This document shows, one piece after another, positions 17,319 through 26,094 of a stretch of 64,000 nucleotides of DNA. Under the pieces are notes generated by a model. The model worked only from the letters and a program-made list of their open reading frames with translations. It had not been told where the DNA came from and did not search any database. A program made the position numbers and the translations under genes. Each line of letters begins with the position of its first letter. Position 1 is the stretch's first letter. The stretch covers positions 186,001 through 250,000 of the forward strand of contig NZ_FMMP01000009.1 of assembly GCF_900095725.1 (NCBI RefSeq), given 5' to 3'. Source of the DNA: Cellulosilyticum sp. I15G10I2. GTDB taxonomy: Bacteria; Bacillota; Clostridia; Lachnospirales; Cellulosilyticaceae.

Positions 17319-18461
17319 CTACCAATACATTTTCCAGTCTTTACGCCACATTCTCATCAAAGCTTCCATGTAAAAATAATCTCCCCATATTACACACTCA
17401 TCTACCCCCTCAGGCGTACAAGTATTATATGGTGTTTTTTTAGAATACGTAGCATGATAAAGAAGTCCTGTCGTTTCATCTTCTGAGGATGCACTGTAGT
17501 TCTCAATAAGCGCCTGCATCAACTGCTTAGCATCTCTATTCAGCTCTTGTATTTGCTTTTCCTCCACAAGATGTTTTTTCATCTCCAAAAGCCCGCAGAT
17601 TGCAATAGCTGAGGCTGAAGAATCCCTGGGTTCATCTCCTTCTTTAAAAATGAGATCCCAGTATGGCACAAAATCTTCTGGCAGGTTACTTATAAAGTAA
17701 TCTTTAACCTTAAAAAAGTCCTCTGCAAACTTTTCATCTTTGGTTACCAAATAACTTAGTACAGTACCATAAATACCCCATGCCTGCCCCCTTGCCCAAG
17801 CTGAGGTATCATTATACCCTTGGCAAGTTGCCCCATGAGAAGGTGCTCCTGTCTTTTTATCGAAAAAGTAAGTATGGAAAGTTGAGTGATCTTCACGAAT
17901 CACATACTTTAAGGCTGTTTTTGCATGGGTATAGGCAATATCATAATAATGTTTATCTCCTGTTACCTCACTGGCCCAATATAAAAGCGGCAGGTTTAAT
18001 AAACAATCAATAATAAGACGGTAATTATCTTCTGCATCAAGCGCCCCCCAAGCTTGAATAAAGCCACCTTTTTCTCTGTAGCGCCCTATAAGTAAATCCG
18101 CAGCTCTCAGAGCCGTTTCTTTACTCATTTCATCTCCTGTAATCTTATAACTTGCCACACAGGATAAAGAATAAAGAAATCCTAGATCATGGGTTTCAAG
18201 CTCTATTTCCTGATCCAAACGCTCTTTGAAGCTTACTACATTTTCGAGGGCAACTTCTTTAAAAATCTCCTCGCCTGTATATTCATAACAAAGCCACAAG
18301 ATACCCGTATAAAACCCATTGGTCCAGTGATTGTTCTCTATTGCTTTATAAATATTGTTTTCACTAAAGGCATTAGGGAACTGTCCTCTAAAACGATCCA
18401 AATTTTTTCTCGTAATCTCCACACAACGATCTAATGCTTCTTTTAATATAATCTGATCCAT
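17319..18461 (-). CDS. ugl: GH88 unsaturated glucuronyl hydrolase
   Basis: 380 residues, typical length. The family removes the delta-4,5-unsaturated uronic acid left at the non-reducing end by polysaccharide lyases, using a hydration mechanism. The two aspartates equivalent to D88 and D149 of the Bacillus GL1 enzyme are D92 (HDLGFLYSLS) and D152 (IIDCLLNLPLLYW). Other conserved blocks are NDTSAWARGQAWGIYG, RDSSASAIAICGLLEM and the final WGDYFYMEALMR. It is cytoplasmic. It pairs logically with the two lyases encoded downstream. GAGGGAGG precedes the ATG. GH105 is the nearest alternative; the general pattern fits GH88 better. Confidence 0.9.
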   Translation of the reverse strand: MDQIILKEALDRCVEITRKNLDRFRGQFPNAFSENNIYKAIENNHWTNGFYTGILWLCYEYTGEEIFKEVALENVVSFKERLDQEIELETHDLGFLYSLSCVASYKITGDEMSKETALRAADLLIGRYREKGGFIQAWGALDAEDNYRLIIDCLLNLPLLYWASEVTGDKHYYDIAYTHAKTALKYVIREDHSTFHTYFFDKKTGAPSHGATCQGYNDTSAWARGQAWGIYGTVLSYLVTKDEKFAEDFFKVKDYFISNLPEDFVPYWDLIFKEGDEPRDSSASAIAICGLLEMKKHLVEEKQIQELNRDAKQLMQALIENYSASSEDETTGLLYHATYSKKTPYNTCTPEGVDECVIWGDYFYMEALMRMWRKDWKMYW

Positions 18462-18665
18462 ACTTCCTCCCTCATCTATTTAGTTAGTCCGTTATTTATT
18501 CAATTTATAAGCTTAATCTTAGATAACTTTTATTTATCTCTTTTCAAGTTTTTTATATTTCCTTATTCTTTTAAATCTTTTATATGCTTTTATTTCTTAT
18601 TTGTTTTTATCTTTTCTTTTCTCTTCTCTAAAGCTTTGTAATATCTTTTAACGTATGAGACGGCC

Positions 18666-18852
18666 AGCAAGAAGATTTTAGGGTTTGGAAGTTGCCTGTG
18701 AGCATTTCGTTAAGAAAATCTTAGCAGTTTATTCAAATGGCATTTAGCCGCACTGTCTGAGCGCAGCGAGTTTGCGGCGTTCATTTGAAGAAAGTGCTTA
18801 GATTTTTAGAAATACGCAACCGAGCAACTGAAAAACCCTAAAATCTTCTTGC
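18666..18852. repeat. Palindromic element, family A copy 2
   Basis: 187 bp aligned with copy 1 at 15836-16024. Arms run from AGCAAGAAGATTTTAGGG to CCCTAAAATCTTCTTGC, with inner stems GCATTTC, AATCTTAGCA, TTCAAATG and GCCGCA/TGCGGC, and a central CTGTCTGAGCGCAGCGAG. It lies in the 423-bp gap between permease and ugl on the minus strand; the rest of the gap (18462-18665) is AT-rich sequence in which I see nothing else. Unlike copy 1 it is not enclosed by CAGACTGT repeats. Confidence 0.85.
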
Positions 18853-18884
18853 AACTCCATTCGATTATATTACACAGCCCCTTC

Positions 18885-19769
18885 CTACCCTTTTAGTCCG
18901 CTTGTTGCAATGCCTTCTATGAAAAATCTCTGCATAAACAAGAAGAGTATAAAAACAGGGACAAGCGATACAAGTGCTGCTGCCATAATGAGGTTATAAT
19001 CTGCTGAATACTGCGTGATAAACATCCTTAGACCTAGCTGGATTGTTTTCATTTCAGTTGAATTCAGATAAATCATCGGCCCCATATAGTCATTCCATAC
19101 CGTTACAAAACTAAAAATAGTAAGGGTTGCAATAGCTGGTTTAGACAGTGGCAAAATAATTCTCCAGTAGATTCCATATTCATTTAAGCCATCGATCCGT
19201 GCTGATTCAGACAACTCATTGGGTATGCTTAAATAAAACTGTCTCATTAGAAATACACCAAAGGCTGTAAACGCTTGTAATAAAATAATAGCAGTATGCG
19301 TATCTGCCAGATTAAATCTTCTCATCATAATAAATTGTGGTACCATATAAACTTGCCAAGGCACTGCAATGGTGCCTACATAAGCTAAAAACAGCGCATC
19401 TCTGCCTGTAAAATTCATCTTAGCAAAGGCATAAGCCGCAAAGCTGCTTGTTAAGAGCTGCAAAATAGTAATAATAAAAGTTAATTTTACTGTATTCTTA
19501 AAAAAGGTTATGAGCGGAATTTTAGTCCATATAGTCAGATAATTCTCCCACTTGGCTTCTTTAGGTATCCACTCCATAGGCAGTGAAAATACGTCATGAC
19601 TAACTTTAAGAGATGAAGAAACCATCCAGAGAAACGGTAAAATAATGAGTACCGAAAGAAGTGCCAGCACTATGTATATGCCTATTGTCTGAAGTTGTTT
19701 ATCCTTTTTCATTGATCCTGTAAGGCTTTTTAACTTGCTATTTTTCATTGTGCTAAATAGTGTTTCCAT
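18885..19769 (-). CDS. Carbohydrate ABC transporter permease (MalG/LplC-like)
   Basis: 294 residues, six membrane helices, with the EAA loop seen as ELSESARIDGLNEYGIYWRI followed by LPLSKPAIAT. It forms the membrane channel with the permease encoded just upstream, taking sugar from the binding protein at 20800-22155. No ATPase gene lies in the locus, so a shared MsmK-type ATPase elsewhere is expected. Start ATG at 19769 with GGAGG upstream, 15 nt after the other permease. The C-terminal FIEGIATSGLKG is typical of this family. Confidence 0.92.
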   Translation of the reverse strand: METLFSTMKNSKLKSLTGSMKKDKQLQTIGIYIVLALLSVLIILPFLWMVSSSLKVSHDVFSLPMEWIPKEAKWENYLTIWTKIPLITFFKNTVKLTFIITILQLLTSSFAAYAFAKMNFTGRDALFLAYVGTIAVPWQVYMVPQFIMMRRFNLADTHTAIILLQAFTAFGVFLMRQFYLSIPNELSESARIDGLNEYGIYWRIILPLSKPAIATLTIFSFVTVWNDYMGPMIYLNSTEMKTIQLGLRMFITQYSADYNLIMAAALVSLVPVFILFLFMQRFFIEGIATSGLKG

Positions 19770-19784
19770 TTATGTCCTCCATTC

Positions 19785-20675
19785 TTACATATAGCTAACC
19801 CATTTTTTTTCTGCTCTAAACTGTATAAAGGTAATGATAATAACAACAAAGAATAGTACCATAGATATGGCGCTAGAATAACCAAATTGGTAGTGTGTAA
19901 AAGCTTGATTATAAATATGGTAAACCAATACATTGGTTGCCCGGCCTGGTCCTCCATCTGTCATAACTGAAATCATATCAAACACCTTAAAGCATTGTAT
20001 CGTAAGCATAATGCTTACAAAGAATGTTGTAGGAGTAAGCATAGGCAGTGTAATATACTTAAACTTTTCCCATCCACTGGCACCATCAACAGCTGCTGCT
20101 TCATAGAGTTCTCCTGGGATCCCTTGAAGTCCTGCTAAGTATAAAATCATATAATAACCCATACTCTTCCATACACTGACTAAAATAATAGCCGGCATAG
20201 CCCATGTAATGGACGAAGTCCACCCCGGCGGATTTTCAATACCAAGTTTCATGAGCATTTGGTTAACAGGCCCTACTGTTGGATGCAGCAACATGTTCCA
20301 TACCACTGCAACTGCTACTAAAGAAGCTACGTGAGGAAAGAAAAATAACGCTCTGAAGAAATTAGTCCCTTTAAGTTTTTGATTCAAAATAAAAGCTAAT
20401 CCCAAAGATGCAACCATAGTAAGTGGTACTGTCCCCACTGCATAATAGATGGTATTAATAAGTGAAATTTTAAAAGTTTCATCTGTAAATAGCTTTGCAA
20501 AATTCTTAAGCCCAACAAAAACCATGGGGTTGGCAGAGTCCCACTCCACAAAGCTTAGTCCAAAAGAGAATATAATTGGAGCAAAAGTGAAAATTAAAAA
20601 TCCTAAAAGATTAGGTACTAAAAAAGAGTATGCTACGAGATTATTTCTAAGTTTCATGTTTTTTATTTTATTCAT
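19785..20675 (-). CDS. Carbohydrate ABC transporter permease (MalF/LplB/UgpA-like)
   Basis: 296 residues, six membrane helices, with the EAA-loop motif GELYEAAAVDGASGWEKFKY then ITLPMLTP. Partner of the next permease. The start at 20675 is unusual: the G-rich ribosome-binding sequence (20703-20707) lies 27 nt away, but a perfect 8-bp hairpin occupies 19 of those, leaving an effective spacing of 8 nt. A second in-frame ATG six codons on has no site of its own. Substrate is inferred from neighbours to be a uronate-containing oligosaccharide. Confidence 0.92.
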   Translation of the reverse strand: MNKIKNMKLRNNLVAYSFLVPNLLGFLIFTFAPIIFSFGLSFVEWDSANPMVFVGLKNFAKLFTDETFKISLINTIYYAVGTVPLTMVASLGLAFILNQKLKGTNFFRALFFFPHVASLVAVAVVWNMLLHPTVGPVNQMLMKLGIENPPGWTSSITWAMPAIILVSVWKSMGYYMILYLAGLQGIPGELYEAAAVDGASGWEKFKYITLPMLTPTTFFVSIMLTIQCFKVFDMISVMTDGGPGRATNVLVYHIYNQAFTHYQFGYSSAISMVLFFVVIIITFIQFRAEKKWVSYM

Positions 20676-20683
20676 GTTGTTTT

Positions 20684-20707
20684 ATGCTAGAGTGTCTAGC
20701 ATCCCCC
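20684..20707 (-). promoter_or_regulatory. Hairpin between Shine-Dalgarno and start codon
   Basis: ATGCTAGA (20684-20691) and TCTAGCAT (20695-20702) pair perfectly around GTG, directly next to the GGGGG ribosome-binding sequence at 20703-20707. Folding of the hairpin brings the site to 8 nt from the ATG at 20675; unfolded, the spacing of 27 nt would be too long. Confidence 0.6.
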
Positions 20708-20737
20708 TTTCATTGTAATTAAATGTTAAGTAAAAAT

Positions 20738-20774
20738 ATGCCTTGCCTTGCAATGACATGCAATGACAAAGCAT
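20738..20774 (-). other. Intercistronic hairpin and 10-bp repeats after the binding-protein gene
   Basis: ATGCCTTG and CAAAGCAT close a hairpin whose interior on the minus strand holds the tandem TGTCATTGCATGTCATTGCA. It lies between the binding-protein stop and the permease, where such structures usually raise the level of binding-protein message over permease message. Confidence 0.5.
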
Positions 20775-20799
20775 ACTTTATAAATACTAGTTAGAGCTA

Positions 20800-22155
20800 T
20801 TATTTAAGTACTTCCTGAACACGTTTATTCATATTCGCAATACCCTGGTCAAGACCAATTGCTCCTAACATGATAAGTTCATGCTCTTCTTTTAATACTT
20901 TTTCTACTGCTGCTGAATCTGGATGTGGTGGCATTTCAAGCGTTACTTTTTTAACCTCTAATGCAGGTTTGCATTCTTGTGGGAATCCATCTATACTGCT
21001 GAATGTATTAAGAATGTCTGGTGTTTTGTAAGCTGGTAATGTACCAAGGTCTGCAAGCACTTTTGCACCTGGTTCTGTTGAAATAAATTTAATAAATTCC
21101 CAAGCAGCATCTGGATTTTTAGAATTTTTATTAATAGCCATTGGTGTAACATTTCCGATACTTTCTCCGGCTTGTTGTCCATCCATATGTGGTACTTTTG
21201 TAAAGCCCCAGTTGACATCTGTTTCACCTTTGTTTTTAGTATTAATAATCATATTGATAAACCAAGTTCCCATTGGAATCATTGCAACTTGTTCCTTATA
21301 GAAAGGACCGCTGTAGTGAACATTAGCTGTTTTTAAAGATCCAAATTCCATTATTGACTTATCTTCATTTTGCATCCCTAAGGCTACTTCAAAAGCTGGT
21401 TTTAAGAAATCATATTCACCATCCATAAGAGAATGCTTACCGTCTGTATAAGCCCAGCTAAGTATTGCAGATAACCAAGTATGTGCATGTGCCCCATAAA
21501 CTTTATCATTACCGGTACCCGATGTAAGCTTTTTAGCTAGCTCTCGGTATTCATTCCAAGTCATATCATCTGATGGATAAGAGAGTCCCGCTGCATCAAA
21601 TATATCTTTATTATAGTAAAGAAGCCAGTAGTCACTTCTAAAAGGTAATGCATAAAGTTTATTATCCACTTTTATACTTTCATCTACACCTGCATAAGGT
21701 ACCATATCTATATTATCTTTTGCAATATAATCATCAAGCGGAATGATCTGATTTTTAGCAATCATACTTGAATAAGTTGGCATATCTTTAACTGTAAATA
21801 CATCTGTATCATCTCCTGATGCAAGCATAATAGGTGTTTTAGCCGTGTAGTCTGCTGAAGGAATATCTATTACTTGTACTTTTACCCCTGGATTGGCTGC
21901 TTCAAACGCTTCTACAACCTTTCCCCAATAATCAGTTGTTCCATAATCCCACACTGCAAACTTGATCGTCTTAACTTCATCTGTCTTTTCTCCAGGTTTT
22001 GCTGGCGCCTCTTTAGTTGTGCTATCCGCAGGCTTACTAGCTTCTGCACTGGCACTGGTACTTCCTTTAGATGCACAGCCTGCTAATGCTCCAGATGCAA
22101 TAGTTACTGCACATAATGATGCAAATACTTTCATAAGTCTTGATTTTCTTGACAT
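20800..22155 (-). CDS. Family 1 extracellular sugar-binding lipoprotein
   Basis: 451 residues. The signal peptide ends in a lipobox, SGALAGC, followed by a Ser/Ala/Lys-rich tether, then the type-1 solute-binding domain with IPSADYTAKTPIMLASGDDTD-like and SKNPDAAWEFIKFI blocks. It is expected to be anchored on the outer face of the membrane and to present oligosaccharides to the two permeases encoded next. It is the first gene after the YesM/YesN pair, and the 265-bp gap upstream would hold the regulated promoter. GGGGGAC precedes the ATG. The ligand is inferred from the downstream enzymes. Confidence 0.92.
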   Translation of the reverse strand: MSRKSRLMKVFASLCAVTIASGALAGCASKGSTSASAEASKPADSTTKEAPAKPGEKTDEVKTIKFAVWDYGTTDYWGKVVEAFEAANPGVKVQVIDIPSADYTAKTPIMLASGDDTDVFTVKDMPTYSSMIAKNQIIPLDDYIAKDNIDMVPYAGVDESIKVDNKLYALPFRSDYWLLYYNKDIFDAAGLSYPSDDMTWNEYRELAKKLTSGTGNDKVYGAHAHTWLSAILSWAYTDGKHSLMDGEYDFLKPAFEVALGMQNEDKSIMEFGSLKTANVHYSGPFYKEQVAMIPMGTWFINMIINTKNKGETDVNWGFTKVPHMDGQQAGESIGNVTPMAINKNSKNPDAAWEFIKFISTEPGAKVLADLGTLPAYKTPDILNTFSSIDGFPQECKPALEVKKVTLEMPPHPDSAAVEKVLKEEHELIMLGAIGLDQGIANMNKRVQEVLK

Positions 22156-22383
22156 ATTTATGTCCCCCTTTATGAATTATGAACAATTTCATAGTTAAAT
22201 TATAGATTTTATTTATCTATCTTTGAATGTTTTTTAGACCTATATGATGTTTAATTATTAAATGATTTACAAAATCTATCTTTTAAAATTGTTGATTCAT
22301 CCAAATACCCCGTTTTATTTTTAACTTTCCTAGATTATTTTAATATTACTCAAACAATTAGATCCTGATGCAAGCTTTATAGG

Positions 22384-22411
22384 TAAAAAAATTGCAGGTT
22401 TTAAAACCTGC
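22384..22411 (-). terminator. Terminator after the yesN-type regulator
   Basis: GCAGGTTTTAAAACCTGC is a perfect inverted repeat (22394-22411) followed on the minus strand by AATTTTTTT. It separates the regulator genes from the transport and enzyme operon. Confidence 0.85.
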
Positions 22412-22420
22412 AGCTTTAAT

Positions 22421-24043
22421 CTATCCCTTACACATAAATTCTGTAGGTGTCATAGATGCAACCTTTTTAAAAAGCTTGCTGAAATAATACGGATCATCAT
22501 AACCAAGCTTGGCTGATACTTCATAAATTTTATAGTTATCTTCTTTCAACAGCTTTTTAGCTTCACTAATTTTAACCTCTGCTACGTAATCTGAAAAAGA
22601 TTTGCCTTCTACTTTTTTAAAAATGGTACTTAGATACCCTGAACTAATTTCTAATTTTTCTGCAACCTCCGGCAAAGTCATTTTGACATAAATATTTTGA
22701 TTAATATACTGTTTAGCTTTTTTAACTTTAATATTCGCCACATCTAAATACTTCTGATTAATAAACTGACTGATGCCACTCTGCAGTTTCTTAATCCATA
22801 AAACAACCTCACCTATGGTAGTAAAAGCTTGAATGTTTTCAAATTCTGTATAGTCTTTATCAAAGGTCTCTTTAATAATCATTTCTCCATTTGGCCCTAA
22901 AACCGTTACAATATAAACAAGCTTATAGCAGATCTCATAAGCATTTTGTCTAGATACACAGTGATTAAATCGGTCATAGATCGTTTCAAACAACTCGTTA
23001 AGCAGCTTTTCATCTCCCGTATCCATAGCAGCTATAAGGCTTTCTTTTAAATCTAATATGTCAACTTTATTGCAGTTTTTTGCATCCTGTTTTGCTTGGT
23101 CACTATAAAAATAAATAGGTAGCTTTTCATCTGTTATAATAAGTTTTACAGCTTCCATGCTTTCCTTAAAAGCATCATTAAGCCCCAGCAGGTTATCATA
23201 TACACGACTTACGCCTATAACAGCCATTTTGTTAAAATACTGCTTAATCATCTGCAAAAGTTTTTCTCCCAAACTACCTATGAACTCTTTATAGAGTACC
23301 TCATCGGTTAAATAGGCTTTATTAAGCTCAACAAACACGATCAACTCTTTCTCTGTTCTTAGAAATACATACCCCTTTCCAAAATTAGATAATGTATCCT
23401 GACACATATTGACCAAATAAAAAGATGTCATATCATTCATTTGCGCCTCTTGTTTTGTCTCTGGTTTGACAAGTCTAATACAGTTTAGGGCATAAGTTAA
23501 GTTTTCATTCATCCCTAATCCTTTTATATCTTTTCGAATAGATTTTTTATCTTTTAAATCAATCATACCCAGCATTAATTTTCTAATAAAATCCTGTTTC
23601 AGCGTCTTTTTATTGCTGATAAGATATTGCTTAAGTTCTTCATCTTTTGATTTTTCTTTTGCATTTTCACTTAATTCTTCTCTGAGCTTAATAAGTAACT
23701 CACTCAGTTCTTTTTCATTTAAATTAAGCTTAATAAGGTAATCCATCGCCCCAAGCTTCATTACCTGCTTAACTAAGTTAAACTCATCATAGCTACTTAG
23801 TACAATAAACTTAATATTTATCCCTCTTGCTTTACACTTTTCAATCATCTGAATGCCATCCATAATCGGCATCTTAATGTCTGTAATGACTATATCCGGT
23901 CTATAATGAATGATATGATCTAGGCCTTCTTGTCCATTGGTCGCACAAGGCACAAGCGTATAGCCTAGTTCTTCCCACTTAATCATAGATTCAAGTCCTA
24001 ACCTTACTAAAGGTTCATCATCAACAATCATTGCCTTAAGCAT
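22421..24043 (-). CDS. YesN-type response regulator with AraC DNA-binding domain
   Basis: About 540 residues. The receiver domain begins MLKAMIVDDEP with phospho-acceptor D55 in IVITDIKMP; a long middle region follows, and a C-terminal AraC double helix-turn-helix with the LGYDDPYYFSKLFKK signature. It should activate the adjacent importer and enzyme operon once phosphorylated by the partner kinase. Its start at 24043 (GGAGGGGGAG site) overlaps the kinase stop by 8 nt. A second, paralogous pair lies at 58717-62111. Confidence 0.93.
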   Translation of the reverse strand: MLKAMIVDDEPLVRLGLESMIKWEELGYTLVPCATNGQEGLDHIIHYRPDIVITDIKMPIMDGIQMIEKCKARGINIKFIVLSSYDEFNLVKQVMKLGAMDYLIKLNLNEKELSELLIKLREELSENAKEKSKDEELKQYLISNKKTLKQDFIRKLMLGMIDLKDKKSIRKDIKGLGMNENLTYALNCIRLVKPETKQEAQMNDMTSFYLVNMCQDTLSNFGKGYVFLRTEKELIVFVELNKAYLTDEVLYKEFIGSLGEKLLQMIKQYFNKMAVIGVSRVYDNLLGLNDAFKESMEAVKLIITDEKLPIYFYSDQAKQDAKNCNKVDILDLKESLIAAMDTGDEKLLNELFETIYDRFNHCVSRQNAYEICYKLVYIVTVLGPNGEMIIKETFDKDYTEFENIQAFTTIGEVVLWIKKLQSGISQFINQKYLDVANIKVKKAKQYINQNIYVKMTLPEVAEKLEISSGYLSTIFKKVEGKSFSDYVAEVKISEAKKLLKEDNYKIYEVSAKLGYDDPYYFSKLFKKVASMTPTEFMCKG

Positions 24044-25850
24044 ATTCTCCCCCTCCATCTTCCCTTACTTTTTCATAAGGTATGCAAATCTTAACCTCTG
24101 TATATAGGCCTTCTTGACTAGTGACTGATAAGCCATATGCTTCACCATAATATATTTTTAGTCTTTCATCAACGTTTTTAATACCTATCGCATTCATGGA
24201 TGATTTATTATTAGATAGTGGTTCACTAAAGAGCTGTTTGAGCTGTTTTTCATTCATTCCTACCCCATCATCCCTTATAATAATATTGAGATCTTCTCCC
24301 ACTTTCTTTAAAAAAACATCTATTTTCCCTGTGCCTTGTTTGGGCTCTATACCATGAAAAATGGCATTTTCAATAATAGGCTGCAAAGTAAATTTAATAA
24401 TACTAGCTGTCGTTAAGTCACTTTCTTCAATATGGTATTCTAAACTAATCTTGCCATTATATCTTATGTTTTGAATACACATATAATCGTCTACTAATAA
24501 AAATTCTTCATATACAGGAATTTTATCATCTGTTCCCTTAGAAATGTTTTGCAAAATACTTGCAAGTGCCCCTGTCATATCGCTGATACCTACAGCATTT
24601 TGAATGGTTGCCATCCACTTGATACAATTTAAGGTATTATATAAAAAGTGAGGGTTAATTTGATTTTGGAGCATCTTAAACTCCAGATCTTTTTTAACTC
24701 TTTCTTCTTCTATGAGCTTATCTACTAAAAAACTAATATTTTCTACCATGTCATTGATGCCTTTACCAATTGTCCCGATCTCATCTTCGCCTTCTGTTGT
24801 TTTATCAATCTCAAGTACACCACCGGATATGCTCTTTAAATGGCCCAAAATACCTTTTATAGGCTTTGTAAGCTGGATCGATAAAAAGATGACACTCCCC
24901 AACAGGGCTATCGCCGTAAAACATAAAACTGCTATTGTTATATGGGTAAACAGTAATTTACTGGAATAATAAATGTCCAGTGGAGAAGCTTGTATAATAA
25001 TTAAATGGTTATAGGGATGTTTATAATAATTAATAATATATTCCTTATTACCGATCATCGTTTTAATATATTTTTGTTTATCATTATATTTGTCTTTAGC
25101 CAGAATAGTTTCAACATACTCCCTGTCTAAAAAATTTTGACCTATGTACATAGCTTTTTGATGTGCAACACACTGACCCTTGTCATTGATAATAAATAAT
25201 TCATCACCATTTGGAATCTCAAATTGATTAAATACACTTGAAATAAGATTGCTTTGAAAAAATAAAATACTCTTGCCTATAGGCTTTTCACTCATGCTGC
25301 TGACGATATCTCTGGATATTGGAAATACATAAGTGTTTTTATGATATTTTTCTGGGCTTATAACCAGATCTGTAATTTTAGCATCTTGATAAAGCTCAAA
25401 CCATTTCTTATTTTTAACACTATCGGCATCTATTACGGATGTATCATCTCCAAGCTGAAGTTCAACCCCATTATTGCCTGTAATAAGAATTTTAGAAAGG
25501 CTACTATCTGTAAAACTATTTAAAATATATTCCTGAGCATATTTGTTAAAATTAATAATATCAACATTACGTTTAATATCATCTTCATACTGCGTCGTTA
25601 ATACCTGATCAAGCTGCTTATTGGAATAAAACCAAAAAGATACCTTCTCAATACGCGTTAACTGCTTATCTACATTTGTCATAATGTATTTAATATTCTT
25701 TTGGTTTTCTTCAACAAAATTTTCGAAGTTTCTTTTTTCAAATACACTCATATAAATAATACTTAAAATAATAATAGGGGTAATACCTACAAATGTAAAA
25801 CATAAGACCATCCTATTTTTAAACGTTTTAGCGGATAAAATCCCTCTCAT
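24036..25850 (-). CDS. YesM-type sensor histidine kinase
   Basis: About 604 residues from the ATG at 25850, chosen because AGGAG lies 6 nt upstream; the longer frame to 25922 lacks a site. Two membrane helices (about 13-33 and 290-315) flank an extracellular sensor, followed by HAMP, the histidine kinase block QNQINPHFLYNTLN with the phospho-accepting His, and an ATPase domain with DDGVGMN. It probably senses the polysaccharide or its oligosaccharides outside the cell and phosphorylates the regulator encoded next. Confidence 0.93.
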   Translation of the reverse strand: MRGILSAKTFKNRMVLCFTFVGITPIIILSIIYMSVFEKRNFENFVEENQKNIKYIMTNVDKQLTRIEKVSFWFYSNKQLDQVLTTQYEDDIKRNVDIINFNKYAQEYILNSFTDSSLSKILITGNNGVELQLGDDTSVIDADSVKNKKWFELYQDAKITDLVISPEKYHKNTYVFPISRDIVSSMSEKPIGKSILFFQSNLISSVFNQFEIPNGDELFIINDKGQCVAHQKAMYIGQNFLDREYVETILAKDKYNDKQKYIKTMIGNKEYIINYYKHPYNHLIIIQASPLDIYYSSKLLFTHITIAVLCFTAIALLGSVIFLSIQLTKPIKGILGHLKSISGGVLEIDKTTEGEDEIGTIGKGINDMVENISFLVDKLIEEERVKKDLEFKMLQNQINPHFLYNTLNCIKWMATIQNAVGISDMTGALASILQNISKGTDDKIPVYEEFLLVDDYMCIQNIRYNGKISLEYHIEESDLTTASIIKFTLQPIIENAIFHGIEPKQGTGKIDVFLKKVGEDLNIIIRDDGVGMNEKQLKQLFSEPLSNNKSSMNAIGIKNVDERLKIYYGEAYGLSVTSQEGLYTEVKICIPYEKVREDGGGEYA

Positions 25851-26094
25851 AGTTTCTCCTAGTTTTTGTTTATTTTTTTGGCTCGTTCTCTTCTTCTCAC
25901 ATAAATTATAGCAAATTGACACAGTAATACCAATAATTTAATTAAAAACCTCTCAAAATGGATAAAAATACATCTTCATAAATACTCCATGTCTCCTTTA
26001 TATAATATAACATAATTTATGTAAAACTCAGAATACATTTAAATTAATAGCAAAGAAACTGACTCAAACAAACTATACTTTAGGAGTGATGTAT

